64,000 nt of DNA from Bradyrhizobium sp. CCGB12 (GCF_024199845.1 NZ_JANADO010000001.1:6634001-6698000), one strand, 5' to 3'; numbered from the stretch's first letter, positions 53,827-62,694 are shown. The notes: generated by a model from the sequence alone, not told the origin. A program made the numbers and translations.

Positions 53827-54711
53827 CTACTGACAGCGGCGGGGCGAATAGCCGAAGTGCCTGCGAAAGGCCGTCGCGAAATTGGCCGGATGGGCGTAGC
53901 CGACCCGAAAGGCCGCCTCGGTGACTGACAACCGTTGATGAATCAGAAGGTCACGTGCGGCATCGAGCCGCCGGGCCCGCAAATAGTCGATCGCGCTCTC
54001 GCCATACGCCATCTGGAATTTCTGATTGAAGGACCGCCGGCTCAGCCCTGCGTTCCGCGCCAGTTCGTCGATGCTCCAGGGGTAAGCAAGATCGGCGTCC
54101 ATCTGCTCCTTGACCGATTGCAAGCGCATCCGCTGAAGATCGGCTGCCGGATCGACCTCAATCCGGCCGCTCTCGCTGAACAATGCGTGGACAACGATCT
54201 CGGCGGCATGCGCCGACAGCAACAATTGCGCCGCGTTTCCGGCGACCGGCGGCGAGAACATTTCCGCCGCGACGGCCTGCACGCGCGGAGACGCAGCGAG
54301 AGAGACGACGGCCGCACCGGCCTCATCGTTCTTGAACAGCGCCCGAAACTCGTCGCCAAGCCCAAGCCGATCGATGGAGGCCTGGGGGAGTGCCAAGCCT
54401 ATCGCAGGACGCTTGTCACACTGGACCGAGCGTCCCGTGGCGACGGCCTCACGCACAGCAATTGCCGTCATCTGCCTTTCGCCGCCGGGCGCACGCGTCA
54501 GAGTGCCGCGGCTCGCGCCGTCGCCGAACGCCACGGAGATGAACAGGCCCGGCGCTACGATCGCGGGCTCGTCGGCGTCGGCTCGAAACCCGCCTCTGAC
54601 AAACACGCAGCCCGGGAAATCCAGCCATTGCGCGGCCGTTGAAGCGCCTCGCTCTGCGGAACCGATCTCGTCTCCAGGCCATCCGACAATTTGATTGTAA
54701 AAGTCCCGCAT
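53827..54711 (-). CDS. AraC-family regulator next to the siderophore receptor
   Basis: The 294-residue protein has a C-terminal AraC domain (about 190-290: WSIDELARNAGLSRRSFNQKFQMAYGESAIDYLRARRLDAARDLL and VTEAAFRVGYAHPANFATAFRRHFGYSPRR). The N-terminal part looks like a cupin-type sensor. It lies 187 bp upstream of the TonB receptor on the same strand. Such pairs (for example PchR/FptA-like) activate receptor genes in the presence of the siderophore. Confidence 0.87.
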   Translation of the reverse strand: MRDFYNQIVGWPGDEIGSAERGASTAAQWLDFPGCVFVRGGFRADADEPAIVAPGLFISVAFGDGASRGTLTRAPGGERQMTAIAVREAVATGRSVQCDKRPAIGLALPQASIDRLGLGDEFRALFKNDEAGAAVVSLAASPRVQAVAAEMFSPPVAGNAAQLLLSAHAAEIVVHALFSESGRIEVDPAADLQRMRLQSVKEQMDADLAYPWSIDELARNAGLSRRSFNQKFQMAYGESAIDYLRARRLDAARDLLIHQRLSVTEAAFRVGYAHPANFATAFRRHFGYSPRRCQ

Positions 54712-54861
54712 CGCATCCGCTTATACCGCGGCTTCTTTGACCGATGGCGACGGCGCGCTCAAGATCTCTGCGCGCAGTTTGGAGAGCTTCGAAACTGACG
54801 TTTGTTCGATCCGGGCCAGCGCGTGCGGCAGATCGGCGCAGACGATCGATCAGGGGACGCG

Positions 54862-55575
54862 TCAGATTCCCAGATATTTGTGCTGGAGATCCGGCTCCGC
54901 CATCAATTGGTCGGAGGTGCCGCTCCACACCGTCTTGCCGCGCTCGATGATGTAATGGCGGTCGCAGATGCGGGCGAGATGATCGACGTTCTTGTCGACG
55001 ACCAGGATCGACTGTCCCCGGCTCTTGAGCAGCGACAGACAGTTCCAGATCTCTTCGCGGATCAGGGGCGCGAGGCCCTCGGTCGCTTCATCCAGGATCA
55101 GCAGCTTCGGGTTGGTCATCAGCGCGCGGCCGATGGCGAGCATCTGCTGCTCGCCGCCGGAGAGCTGATTGCCCATGTTGGCGGCGCGCTCGGCGAGGCG
55201 CGGAAACAGCACGTAGATCGCGGCCAGCGTCCAGGGATTGGAGCTGCCGAAACGATCGGCCGCGGCCGCGACCAGGTTTTCGCGCACGGTGAGGTTCGGG
55301 AAGATCTGGCGCCCCTCAGGAACGAGGCCGACACCGAGTTTTGCAATTCTGTAGGACGGAAGCTGTCGCACCTCGGCGCCCGCGAAGCGGATCGCGCCTG
55401 CCCGCGCCGGCGTCAGTCCCATGATGGAGCGGATGGTGGTGGTCTTGCCCATGCCGTTGCGGCCCATCAGGGAGACCATCTCGCCCGGCTTGATCGCCAG
55501 CGACAGGCCGAACAATACCTGGGACAGGCCGTAGCAGGTTTCGATGCCGTCGACGTCGAGCAGCGTGTCAGCCAT
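54862..55575 (-). CDS. livF: branched-chain-type ABC transporter ATP-binding protein LivF
   Basis: The 237-residue ATPase has Walker A GRNGMGKTT, signature LSGGEQQMLAIGRAL and Walker B LLILDEATEGLAP, with the short LivF form. It is last in livH-livM-livG-livF; its ATG overlaps the livG stop by 8 bp. In box clusters of other bacteria, Liv-type transporters take up benzoate. Confidence 0.93.
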   Translation of the reverse strand: MADTLLDVDGIETCYGLSQVLFGLSLAIKPGEMVSLMGRNGMGKTTTIRSIMGLTPARAGAIRFAGAEVRQLPSYRIAKLGVGLVPEGRQIFPNLTVRENLVAAAADRFGSSNPWTLAAIYVLFPRLAERAANMGNQLSGGEQQMLAIGRALMTNPKLLILDEATEGLAPLIREEIWNCLSLLKSRGQSILVVDKNVDHLARICDRHYIIERGKTVWSGTSDQLMAEPDLQHKYLGI

Positions 55576-56335
55576 GATGCGTCACCACATGCTGATCGCC
55601 GAGATAGGCGCGCTTGACGTCTTCGTTCGCCCGGATCGCGGCCGGATCGCCGGAGGCGATGACACGGCCATAGACCAGCACCGAGATGCGGTCGGCGAGT
55701 GCGAACACCGCCGGCATGTCGTGCTCGACCAGCACGATCGACACTTCTTTCCGCAGCTCCTGGAGCAGCTTCACCATGCGCTGGGATTCGGTGACCCCGA
55801 GGCCGGCCATCGGCTCGTCGAGCAGCAACAGCTTCGGCTTGCTCGCGAGCGCCACCGCAAGCTCGATCTGGCGCCGCTCGCCATGGCTGAGCCTGGACAC
55901 CACGACGTCGGCGCGATGCGACAGGCCGACGCGATCGAGCGCGGCATGGGCGGCATCGCGCAGGCCCTTCTCCTTGCGCGCATCGGCGAAGAAGCGGAAC
56001 GAGGTACCGGCATGCGCTTGCGCCGCCAGCGCCACATTGTCAGCGGCGGTGAAATCGAGCAGCAGCGAGGTGATCTGGAACGAACGGGCCAGGCCCAGCG
56101 CGCAACGGCGATAGGCCGGCAGATAGGTGATGTCGCGCCCGGCCAGCGAGACGCTGCCGGAATGCGGTTCGAGATGCCCGGTGAGCTGGCTGATCAGCGT
56201 GGTCTTGCCGGCGCCGTTCGGGCCGATGATGGCATGCAGCTCGCCGCTGGCGACGTCCAGCGAGACGTTGTCGGTCGCGATGATGCCGCCGAAGCGGCGC
56301 ACCAGCTTCTCGACGCGGAGCAAGGGTTCAGCCAC
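55568..56335 (-). CDS. livG: branched-chain-type ABC transporter ATP-binding protein LivG
   Basis: The 255-residue ATPase has Walker A GPNGAGKTT, signature LSHGERRQIELAVALA and Walker B LLLLDEPMAGLG. GTG 56335 is proposed as start (8-bp overlap with livM); an ATG at 56356 is also in frame. It pairs with LivF. Confidence 0.92.
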   Translation of the reverse strand: MAEPLLRVEKLVRRFGGIIATDNVSLDVASGELHAIIGPNGAGKTTLISQLTGHLEPHSGSVSLAGRDITYLPAYRRCALGLARSFQITSLLLDFTAADNVALAAQAHAGTSFRFFADARKEKGLRDAAHAALDRVGLSHRADVVVSRLSHGERRQIELAVALASKPKLLLLDEPMAGLGVTESQRMVKLLQELRKEVSIVLVEHDMPAVFALADRISVLVYGRVIASGDPAAIRANEDVKRAYLGDQHVVTHHG

Positions 56336-57272
56336 GGCCAGCCCTCCCGAGCGCACCCATGATGCCGCCGCGGCCGAACAGGACGATGAGCAGCAACAGC
56401 GGGCCCATGATCAGCGCCCAATATTCCGTGATCTGCGACAGGAACTCTTCCAGCAGCAGGAATACCACCGCGCCCATGATCGGGCCGAACAGCGTGCCCA
56501 TGCCGCCCAGGATCACCATCACCATGAGATCGCCGGAGCGGGTCCAGTACATCACGGCCGGGCTGACGAAATCGGTGTTGTTGGCGAGCAGCGCGCCGGC
56601 AAGGCCGCACATGGTGCCCGATATGACGAAGCAGACCAGCTGGTAGCGCTTGGCGGGGAAGCCGATCGCCTGCATGCGCTGCTCGTTGGAACGCAGGCCC
56701 TGCACGACGAGCCCGAAGCGCGAATTGACGATGCGCCAGATCAGGAAGATGACGGCGAACAGGCAGGCGAGGCAGAGATAATAGAACTGCGTGCGGTTCG
56801 ACAGGTTGATCAGCCCGGAAAAGTCGCTGCGCTTGTAGACGGTGAGGCCGTCGTCACCGCCGTAGCGCGCGAGGCCCGAGGCGACGTAATAGGCCATCTG
56901 CGCAAAGGCCAGCGTGATCATGATGAAATAGACGCCGCGGGTGCGCAAGCTGAGCGCGCCGATCACGAGCGCATAGATGGCGGAGGCTGCGAGTGCGACT
57001 GGAAACTGAATGAACCCGGAGCCCACACCCTCTTGCGCTAGCATACCCACGGCGTATCCGCCGATGCCGAGATAGGCGGCGTGACCAAAACTCATCATGC
57101 CGCCAAAACCCATGATGAGGTTGAGGCTCGCAGCCGCCAGCGCCAGGATGATGATGCGGGTGAACAGCGTCAGGATGAAGATGTTGCCGGACGCATGCGA
57201 ATAGAGCGGCAGCAGCACGAGGCCCGCCAGCATCAGGGCCGTGACGGCCTTGCTCAGGGTGAAAGCCTTCAT
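56328..57272 (-). CDS. livM: branched-chain-type ABC transporter permease LivM
   Basis: The 314-residue inner-membrane permease has eight to ten helices and conserved LNLIMGFGGMMSFGHAAYLGIGGYAVGML, VQGLRSNEQRMQAIGFPAKRYQLVCFVISGTMCGLAGAL and MVILGGMGTLFGPIMGAVVF. Its ATG overlaps the livH stop by 4 bases. Confidence 0.94.
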   Translation of the reverse strand: MKAFTLSKAVTALMLAGLVLLPLYSHASGNIFILTLFTRIIILALAAASLNLIMGFGGMMSFGHAAYLGIGGYAVGMLAQEGVGSGFIQFPVALAASAIYALVIGALSLRTRGVYFIMITLAFAQMAYYVASGLARYGGDDGLTVYKRSDFSGLINLSNRTQFYYLCLACLFAVIFLIWRIVNSRFGLVVQGLRSNEQRMQAIGFPAKRYQLVCFVISGTMCGLAGALLANNTDFVSPAVMYWTRSGDLMVMVILGGMGTLFGPIMGAVVFLLLEEFLSQITEYWALIMGPLLLLIVLFGRGGIMGALGRAGRG

Positions 57273-58186
57273 CGACGATTGGCCGGAAACAGCCCCTCCG
57301 GCCGCACCACCAGCACGATCGCCATGAGGAGGTAGATCAGCATGGAGGACAGCGCTGGCGCGGCGGTAGAGGCGGCGGCGCCGCTCAGCACCTGCCGCAG
57401 CAGGTTCGGCAGGAAGGCGCGGCCGAGCGTATCGATCATGCCGACGAAGATCGCGGCAAGGAACGCACCGCGGATCGAGCCGATGCCGCCGATCACGATG
57501 ATGACGAAGGCGAGGATCAAAATGTTCTCGCCCATGCCGATCTGCACGGTGAGGATCGGCGCCTGCATCAGCCCGGCGAGGCCCGCAAGTGCGGCACCGA
57601 GGCCGAACACCAGGGTGTAGAGCAGCTTGATGTTGATGCCGAGCGCGCCGATCATCTCGCGGTTGGAGGCGCCAGCCCGGATCAGCATGCCGATGCGGGT
57701 GCGCATCACGCCGAGATAGAGCAGGAGCGCGACCAGCAGCGCCACAGCGATGATGGCGAGGCGATAGGCGGGATAGTGGATGCCGGGCAGGATCGGCACC
57801 GGCACCGTAAGCCAGGCCGGCAGCGGCAGCGCAAGGCCTGCCGGGCCCCAGATCAGACGTACCGCTTCATTGAAGAACAGGATCAGGCCGAACGTCGCGA
57901 GCACGTGGTCGAGATGGTCGCGGCCGTAGAGATGCCGCAGTGCCGAGACCTCGAGCACGATGCCGAGCACCAGCGTGGCGCCAAGCGCCATCAGCGCACC
58001 GAGCAGGAAGCTGCCGGTCCACGCCGCGAAGGTCGCGGCAAAATAGGCGCCCATCATGTAGAGCGAGCCGTGCGCGAGGTTGACGAGATCCATGATCCCG
58101 AACACCAGTGTCAGGCCGGCAGCGAGCAGGAACAGCAGCAGGCCGAACTGCAATCCGTTCAAGAACTGTTCGACGACGAGCAGCAT
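57269..58186 (-). CDS. livH: branched-chain-type ABC transporter permease LivH
   Basis: The 305-residue permease has LTLVFGIMDLVNLAHGSLYMMGAYFAATF and LIRAGASNREMIGALGINIKLLYTLVFGLGAALAGLAGLM, typical of LivH. ATG 58186 is chosen; a TTG just upstream is in frame. A TGCA-N6-TGCA site lies 143 bp upstream. No solute-binding gene is adjacent; the nearest is at 62751. Confidence 0.94.
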   Translation of the reverse strand: MLLVVEQFLNGLQFGLLLFLLAAGLTLVFGIMDLVNLAHGSLYMMGAYFAATFAAWTGSFLLGALMALGATLVLGIVLEVSALRHLYGRDHLDHVLATFGLILFFNEAVRLIWGPAGLALPLPAWLTVPVPILPGIHYPAYRLAIIAVALLVALLLYLGVMRTRIGMLIRAGASNREMIGALGINIKLLYTLVFGLGAALAGLAGLMQAPILTVQIGMGENILILAFVIIVIGGIGSIRGAFLAAIFVGMIDTLGRAFLPNLLRQVLSGAAASTAAPALSSMLIYLLMAIVLVVRPEGLFPANRR

Positions 58187-58328
58187 CAAGACTCTTTCAG
58201 GCGCACGCAGCGTCGCGCCGATGTTCGAACACAGTCGCCATCAGTGAAAGAGCTCCCCCTGCCTGTTCAAGGCGGAAAAATGGGTAATGGCAGTATCGTT
58301 CCGAGGCAAGAGCGATTCTACGCCAAAC

Positions 58329-58344
58329 ATGCACTTTGTTGCAT
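58329..58344. promoter_or_regulatory. candidate BoxR operator upstream of livHMGF
   Basis: ATGCACTTTGTTGCAT is a perfect ATGCA-N6-TGCAT palindrome and shares 15 of 16 bases with the boxC site at 39508. It lies 143 bp upstream of livH. Its match to the box sites suggests shared control. Confidence 0.6.
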
Positions 58345-58409
58345 CTCAGCGCATGCGGCCAGCCCCGCGAAGCAAGAAGGCAGCCGCGGAGCATGGGGCG
58401 TCCTGTCGC

Positions 58410-58449
58410 ACCCAAAAGAATACCCTCCCCCGGATGACCGAGGGAGGGT
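58410..58449 (-). terminator. intrinsic terminator of the bjaI unit
   Basis: On the minus strand ACCCTCCC pairs with GGGAGGGT (58442-58449 and 58422-58429), with a 12-base loop, followed by TATTCTTTT (58413-58421). It lies 26 bp past the end of the small gene downstream of bjaI. Confidence 0.75.
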
Positions 58450-58474
58450 GCAACTTTCGTTGGCGTGTGAGCGT

Positions 58475-58693
58475 CTAGTGCGACGTCATCTGCCGGGGAA
58501 GATCATCCGGATCGGCGAGCACGCTGTTGGCGGTCGAGGCCTCCAGCGCAGCCATCCGGAACAGATAGGCCAGCGTCGCCAACCCGGTGTCTTCCGCCAT
58601 CTGCGCCAGTTCGAGCGCCATGTCGGACATGTAGCCGAGATTCTCGTCCTTGGTTTGCGCCATGATCTGGCTGTCCCGCATCATGTTCGACAT
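58475..58693 (-). CDS. small protein translationally linked to bjaI
   Basis: The 72-residue protein is acidic and helical (MSDMALELAQMAEDTGLATLAYLFRMAALEAS). Its ATG is 1 bp after the bjaI stop, so it should be made along with the synthase. I recognise no family. A terminator closes the unit behind it. Confidence 0.8.
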   Translation of the reverse strand: MSNMMRDSQIMAQTKDENLGYMSDMALELAQMAEDTGLATLAYLFRMAALEASTANSVLADPDDLPRQMTSH

Positions 58694-58694
58694 C

Positions 58695-59354
58695 TCAGGC
58701 GCTCTTTCGTTGCGCGGCGGGGAGGCCGCGGAGGTTGGCACGGGCAATGCAATCGATCCGCGGACCGTCCTGCTGAACGACGCTCGTCATTCCGATACGG
58801 TCACGCACGACATCCAGCGACTCCTGGCGGACCTCGATCGTTGCCGCCATGGTCCAGGAATTTTCCACCAGCGCCGGCAATCCCAGCGGCGTCACGACGA
58901 ATCCGATGTCGTGGAAACGTGGCAACCACCAGGTCTCCATGACCAGACAGAGCCGCTCGATGCCCTGGTCGAGACAGAACTCCTGCGCGGCCGCCATCAA
59001 TTGCAGATTGAACGCGCCGTCGCGGCGCTCGCGCGACACGAAGAAACGCGACCACTCCCAGACCAGCGCGTCCGAGGGGCAACCGCGCACCGCGGCGAGA
59101 TGCGGGAAAATCTCGCTCGTCATCGTCGGCTTCGTGGTCGGATACAGGCGGGATCCACCAAGGACTCTGCGATTTTCGAGAGCCAGCAGGTAGACCGCAT
59201 CCTCATTGTCGTAAATGTCGATCTCGCGGCCGTCGGGCTTGCGTAGCGCCTCCCATTTCCGCTCCTCGACAAAGATCTCGTGACGGAGCCGAAAATGCTG
59301 TTCGAGGACGTCCTCGTAGAGGTGCCGATTGTCGGCAGAAATCACATGAATCAT
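58695..59354 (-). CDS. bjaI: acyl-homoserine-lactone synthase (BjaI-like)
   Basis: The 219-residue LuxI-family protein has HLYEDVLEQHFRLRHEIFVEERKWEAL, the conserved Arg/Phe/Trp/Asp set, VLGGSRLYPTTKP, and VWEWSRFFV. It closely resembles BjaI of Bradyrhizobium japonicum, which makes isovaleryl-HSL from isovaleryl-CoA rather than from acyl-ACP. A 22-bp near-perfect palindrome lies 56 bp upstream, where the cognate receptor should bind. Confidence 0.93.
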   Translation of the reverse strand: MIHVISADNRHLYEDVLEQHFRLRHEIFVEERKWEALRKPDGREIDIYDNEDAVYLLALENRRVLGGSRLYPTTKPTMTSEIFPHLAAVRGCPSDALVWEWSRFFVSRERRDGAFNLQLMAAAQEFCLDQGIERLCLVMETWWLPRFHDIGFVVTPLGLPALVENSWTMAATIEVRQESLDVVRDRIGMTSVVQQDGPRIDCIARANLRGLPAAQRKSA

Positions 59355-59409
59355 GAACTCCCCCTTGGCTCGAAAAGAGGGGGAGCCTCAGCGAAAACGG
59401 CAAAGCCGA

Positions 59410-59431
59410 CTATTGGGAAATTTCCCAGTAG
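59410..59431. promoter_or_regulatory. lux-box-type palindrome upstream of bjaI
   Basis: The sequence is CTATTGGGAAA joined to TTTCCCAGTAG: an inverted repeat of 22 bp with one mismatch pair. It lies between bjaR and bjaI, 56-77 bp upstream of the bjaI start, a typical place for LuxR-type activation. Confidence 0.85.
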
Positions 59432-59440
59432 GCGAAGTTT

Positions 59441-60178
59441 TCAGGGATTGATGATTCTGTGGCGGATCGCGATCGCGACCGCATGCGTCCGGTTGACAGC
59501 GCCGAGCTTGCGCGCGGCAGTTGCAAGATGCTCTTCCGCGGTGCGTTGCGTGATGTGCAGGATTTCGCCGATCTCCCACGCGGACTTGCCTTGCGAGGCC
59601 CAGGCGATCACCTCCCGCTCGCGCGGAGTGAGGCGCGTCGACGGATGCGGCGCCGGATCGAGCAGACGGCGAATATGATCGAAGCCGTACATCCCGATCA
59701 GGTGAAGCGCCGGCTTGCTGCGCGCATTGAGGTCGAGGTGGACGCCACCGAGCGAGACGCCGGCCTCATAGCCGGTCAAGCCGTGGATCGGCACGACGAA
59801 GCCGCGCGACATGCGGAAATCGGCGGCGCGCCGCATCACCTCCACCGCGCCCGGTTCCGACTCCGGATCGTAAGGCGCTTCAGACCATTCGAATGGGTTC
59901 ACCGTCTGCCGGCATTTGCGGATCACCGGATCGACACGGTCGTAGCTCTTTTCGGTATAGAGGCTGAACCACTCCGCCGGCCACTTTTTGGCGAGCACCA
60001 TCTGGGAAAAGCGCTGATCAGGATTCGGCAGGCCCGTGACGATGATATGTTCGAAGCCGTACCGGCCGAACGCGGTTGCAAGCGCGTCCATGGCGTCCGG
60101 AACCTTGGTGTAGGCTCCGAGTCCTTCGATGAAGTCGAGCGCCTCCCGGCCATAATCAACGGCATCTGCGGCGGACAT
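59441..60178 (-). CDS. bjaR: LuxR-family quorum-sensing receptor (BjaR-like)
   Basis: The 245-residue protein has an autoinducer-binding domain (about 10-165) with W in WPAEWFSLYTEKSYDRVDPV and the GLTGYEAGVSLGG strand. A LuxR helix-turn-helix follows: LTPREREVIAWASQGKSAWEIGEILHITQRTAEEHLATAARKLGAVNRTHAVAIAI. It matches my memory of BjaR1 of B. japonicum. ATG 60178 is preceded by AGGAAACG. It is directly upstream of bjaI on the same strand. Confidence 0.94.
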   Translation of the reverse strand: MSAADAVDYGREALDFIEGLGAYTKVPDAMDALATAFGRYGFEHIIVTGLPNPDQRFSQMVLAKKWPAEWFSLYTEKSYDRVDPVIRKCRQTVNPFEWSEAPYDPESEPGAVEVMRRAADFRMSRGFVVPIHGLTGYEAGVSLGGVHLDLNARSKPALHLIGMYGFDHIRRLLDPAPHPSTRLTPREREVIAWASQGKSAWEIGEILHITQRTAEEHLATAARKLGAVNRTHAVAIAIRHRIINP

Positions 60179-60346
60179 CGGTACGTTTCCTGAACCTCGC
60201 TCTCCCGTATAGCACGGGTTTGGGGGCTGCCTCAATTCGCTGCTCCCGTAGTTTGCCGGTGTTCCGTCTGCTCCGAAGATTTAATCTACTTGTGGAGGAA
60301 GTGACGTCAAGTTACACCTGAACACGTCCGCAGCGGGAAAACCACG

Positions 60347-60523
60347 ATGAAAGATGAGGACATCGCCCTCAACAGCGTGCTCGGCCTGGAATTGAACCGC
60401 GTGTTTTTCGCCGTCCGCCAAACGGCAAACAAGCAGAAGATCATCGAGTTCGCGCGCGAGGTGTTGCAAAGCGAGCGCGCGGAGTCGGTGAACAGCCTCT
60501 TGCCCGAGGGCCCGGCCAGCTAG
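60347..60523 (+). CDS. small hypothetical protein, 58 residues
   Basis: ATG 60347 to TAG 60523 encodes an all-helical, charge-balanced peptide (MKDEDIALNSVLGLELNRVF, then FAVRQTANKQKIIEFAREVL). The preceding GCGGGAAAAC is a weak RBS. It is divergent from bjaR. Codon use is similar to real genes here and no overlapping frame competes, so I consider it likely coding. The function is unknown. Confidence 0.55.
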   Translation: MKDEDIALNSVLGLELNRVFFAVRQTANKQKIIEFAREVLQSERAESVNSLLPEGPAS

Positions 60524-60744
60524 CGCTTGCAGCAATCGACGCCGATGCAGATCGCGCGACGATGCCGCCATTCCATTTGAACGCGCTGATTTTGGTCGAC
60601 ACGATCTGACAGCGAAACTGAGCTTCCTTCCCCTTGTGGGAGAGGGGAAGACAGCGTCCATGTTACCTCGGACACTTGCCGCTGGATGACGGCACCGCTG
60701 TCGTGAGATGATCGCCGCCAGATCCTCTTTCGGATGCCCAGGAC

Positions 60745-61683
60745 ATGATGACGCTGCGCCAGGTTGAAGTGATCCGTGCCGTGATGGTGACGGGCACCAT
60801 TGGCGGCGCGGCGAAGCTGCTCAACGTCTCGGCGCCCGGCATCAGCCGCCTGGTCAAATATACCGAGCGCTCGCTCGGCATCCGCTTCTTCCAGCGCCAG
60901 AACGGCCGCTATTTCCCGACGCCGGAAGCCGAGAACATCTTCGAGCAGATCAATGGCGTCTACAAGAAGGTCGACGACCTCTCCGAGCTCATCTCCAAGA
61001 TCGGCCGGGGCGGCTTGTCGGAGCTGCGCATCGGCTCGGTGCCGAGCATCTCGCAGGTCATGGTGCCGCGCGCGATCGAGCGCGTCCGCCGCCGCTATCC
61101 GGATCTCGGCATCGACATCAACATCCTCAAGCTCGAGGAAGCCATCGACTACCTGATGCTCGGCCGCGGCGAGTGCGTGGCGATGAGCTACCGGCTGGAG
61201 CATTCCGGGCTGGACTTCATGCCGCTTGCCTCGGGCGAGCTCTATTGCATCGTGCCGCCGGGCCACGCGCTCGCCGGCCGCAAGCAGGTCTCGGCCACCG
61301 AGATCACCCGTTATCCGCTGATCGGCATCGATCCCAACGATCCCTACGGCCGGATCATGGCCGAGATCTTTGCGCGCAACCGGCTTGACTACAACATCAC
61401 CATCCGCGCGCGCTTCGGCACTACGGTCTGCGCGCTGGTGAAGGCGGGGCTCGGCATCGCCATCATCGACCAGTTCACGGTGGCCCATGGCGGCTATCCC
61501 GGGATCGAGCTGCTCAAGATCACCGAGCCGACGCGGTTCGATACCTACATCGCCGTGAAGCGCGGCGCGCCGCTGTCGCTCCACGTCGAATATTTCATCG
61601 AGTCCCTGCGCACCGAGATGCGCGCGGTCGAGCCGTCCCGCGGCAACGGCAAGGCCGTCCCGGGACGCGGGCGGAAGAAATAA
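60745..61683 (+). CDS. LysR-family transcriptional regulator
   Basis: The 312-residue protein has the N-terminal LysR helix-turn-helix (LRQVEVIRAVMVTGTIGGAAKLLNVSAPGISRLVKYTERSLGIRFFQRQNGRYFPTPEAE) and a substrate-binding domain that starts near residue 90. It is on the same strand as the shikimate-dehydrogenase-like gene and the ABC solute-binding gene, which it probably regulates. The ligand is unknown; quinate/shikimate or an aromatic acid would fit. Confidence 0.92.
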   Translation: MMTLRQVEVIRAVMVTGTIGGAAKLLNVSAPGISRLVKYTERSLGIRFFQRQNGRYFPTPEAENIFEQINGVYKKVDDLSELISKIGRGGLSELRIGSVPSISQVMVPRAIERVRRRYPDLGIDINILKLEEAIDYLMLGRGECVAMSYRLEHSGLDFMPLASGELYCIVPPGHALAGRKQVSATEITRYPLIGIDPNDPYGRIMAEIFARNRLDYNITIRARFGTTVCALVKAGLGIAIIDQFTVAHGGYPGIELLKITEPTRFDTYIAVKRGAPLSLHVEYFIESLRTEMRAVEPSRGNGKAVPGRGRKK

Positions 61684-61815
61684 CATTATGTTAGGTTTGC
61701 CCGATAAAAGGGTAATTGTGTTAGGCGGGGGAAAGGCTATCGTCATAGCTGGAATTGCGCGGATTTCCCCGCTATTGGCCGGGACCGAACACTCCCAATG
61801 AGACGATAGCGAACC
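61684..61815. promoter_or_regulatory. LysR-to-aroE intergenic region, possible LysR binding site
   Basis: TGTTAGG occurs twice in direct orientation (61688-61694 and 61718-61724) around TTTGCCCGATAAAAGGGTAAT, which also contains a small inverted repeat (GCCCGA/AAAGGG is imperfect). The arrangement could be an activator site with the promoter for aroE and the binding-protein gene. I see no gene in it. Confidence 0.4.
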
Positions 61816-62694
61816 ATGTCGAAGCGCGGATACGCTGCCAGCAAGAAGCTTCTCACGGGCCTGATCGGCGCCCCGATCGCGCATTCGGCGTCCCCCGCCA
61901 TGCATGAGGCCGCCGCCGAGGCACTTGGTCTGCGCGGCCACTACCAGCTCATCGAGGTCGCCGGCGCCGATGCGGCCGGACTTGCCATGATGCTCGAAGG
62001 CGTGCGACGGCTCGGCTTTGCCGGCGTAAACGTTACCTTTCCCTACAAGGAGGCGGTGGTCCCGCTGCTCGACGAGCTGGCACCGGCTGCAGCAACCATG
62101 GCCGCGGTCAACACCGTCGTCGTCAAGGACGGCCGCCTGATCGGCCACAACACCGACACGACAGGCTTTGCCCGCGCCGTCGCGCCGCTGCTGGCCTCTT
62201 CCGGAAATGCGGTGGCCGTGATCGGCACCGGCGGCGTCGGCAAGGCGATCGCCTTTGCGCTGGCGAGCCTGAAGGTGACGGACCTCCGAATCTTCGACAG
62301 CGAGCCGGCACGCGCCGAAAAACTCGCCACGCTGTTGGCGCGGCATGGTGGCGCGCGGGTGGCCGGAAGCGTCGAGGATGCACTCGATGGTGCGACCGGC
62401 CTCGTCAACGGCACCCCGGTCGGTATGCTGCCGAACCGGGACACGCCAGTGCCGACGGTACTGCTCGGGGCAGACCTGTGGGTCGCCGACGCCGTCTATT
62501 CGCCGCTGATCACGCCGCTGCTTGCCGCAGCGCGAGAGAAAGGCGCCCGGATCATGACCGGCCGCGAGCTCGCGATCTACCAGGCCGCCGACGCCTTCGA
62601 ACTGTTCACCGGCCTTGCTCCATCGACCGAAGTCATGGGAGAGGCCTTTGATGCCGTGATGGCTGCACGCAGTGCCGCCTATCAGGCAGCATGA
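61816..62694 (+). CDS. aroE: shikimate dehydrogenase-like (AroE-family) protein, probably catabolic
   Basis: The 292-residue protein has LIGAPIAHSASPAMHEAAAEALG (shikimate-binding Ser/Ser), NVTFPYKEAVVPLLDEL (catalytic Lys), HNTDTTGF (Asp), and the Rossmann GTGGVGKAIAF. It is likely an additional family member (quinate/shikimate dehydrogenase) because its neighbours are a LysR regulator and a transport binding protein rather than biosynthetic genes. It could feed quinate or shikimate to protocatechuate. Confidence 0.88.
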   Translation: MSKRGYAASKKLLTGLIGAPIAHSASPAMHEAAAEALGLRGHYQLIEVAGADAAGLAMMLEGVRRLGFAGVNVTFPYKEAVVPLLDELAPAAATMAAVNTVVVKDGRLIGHNTDTTGFARAVAPLLASSGNAVAVIGTGGVGKAIAFALASLKVTDLRIFDSEPARAEKLATLLARHGGARVAGSVEDALDGATGLVNGTPVGMLPNRDTPVPTVLLGADLWVADAVYSPLITPLLAAAREKGARIMTGRELAIYQAADAFELFTGLAPSTEVMGEAFDAVMAARSAAYQAA

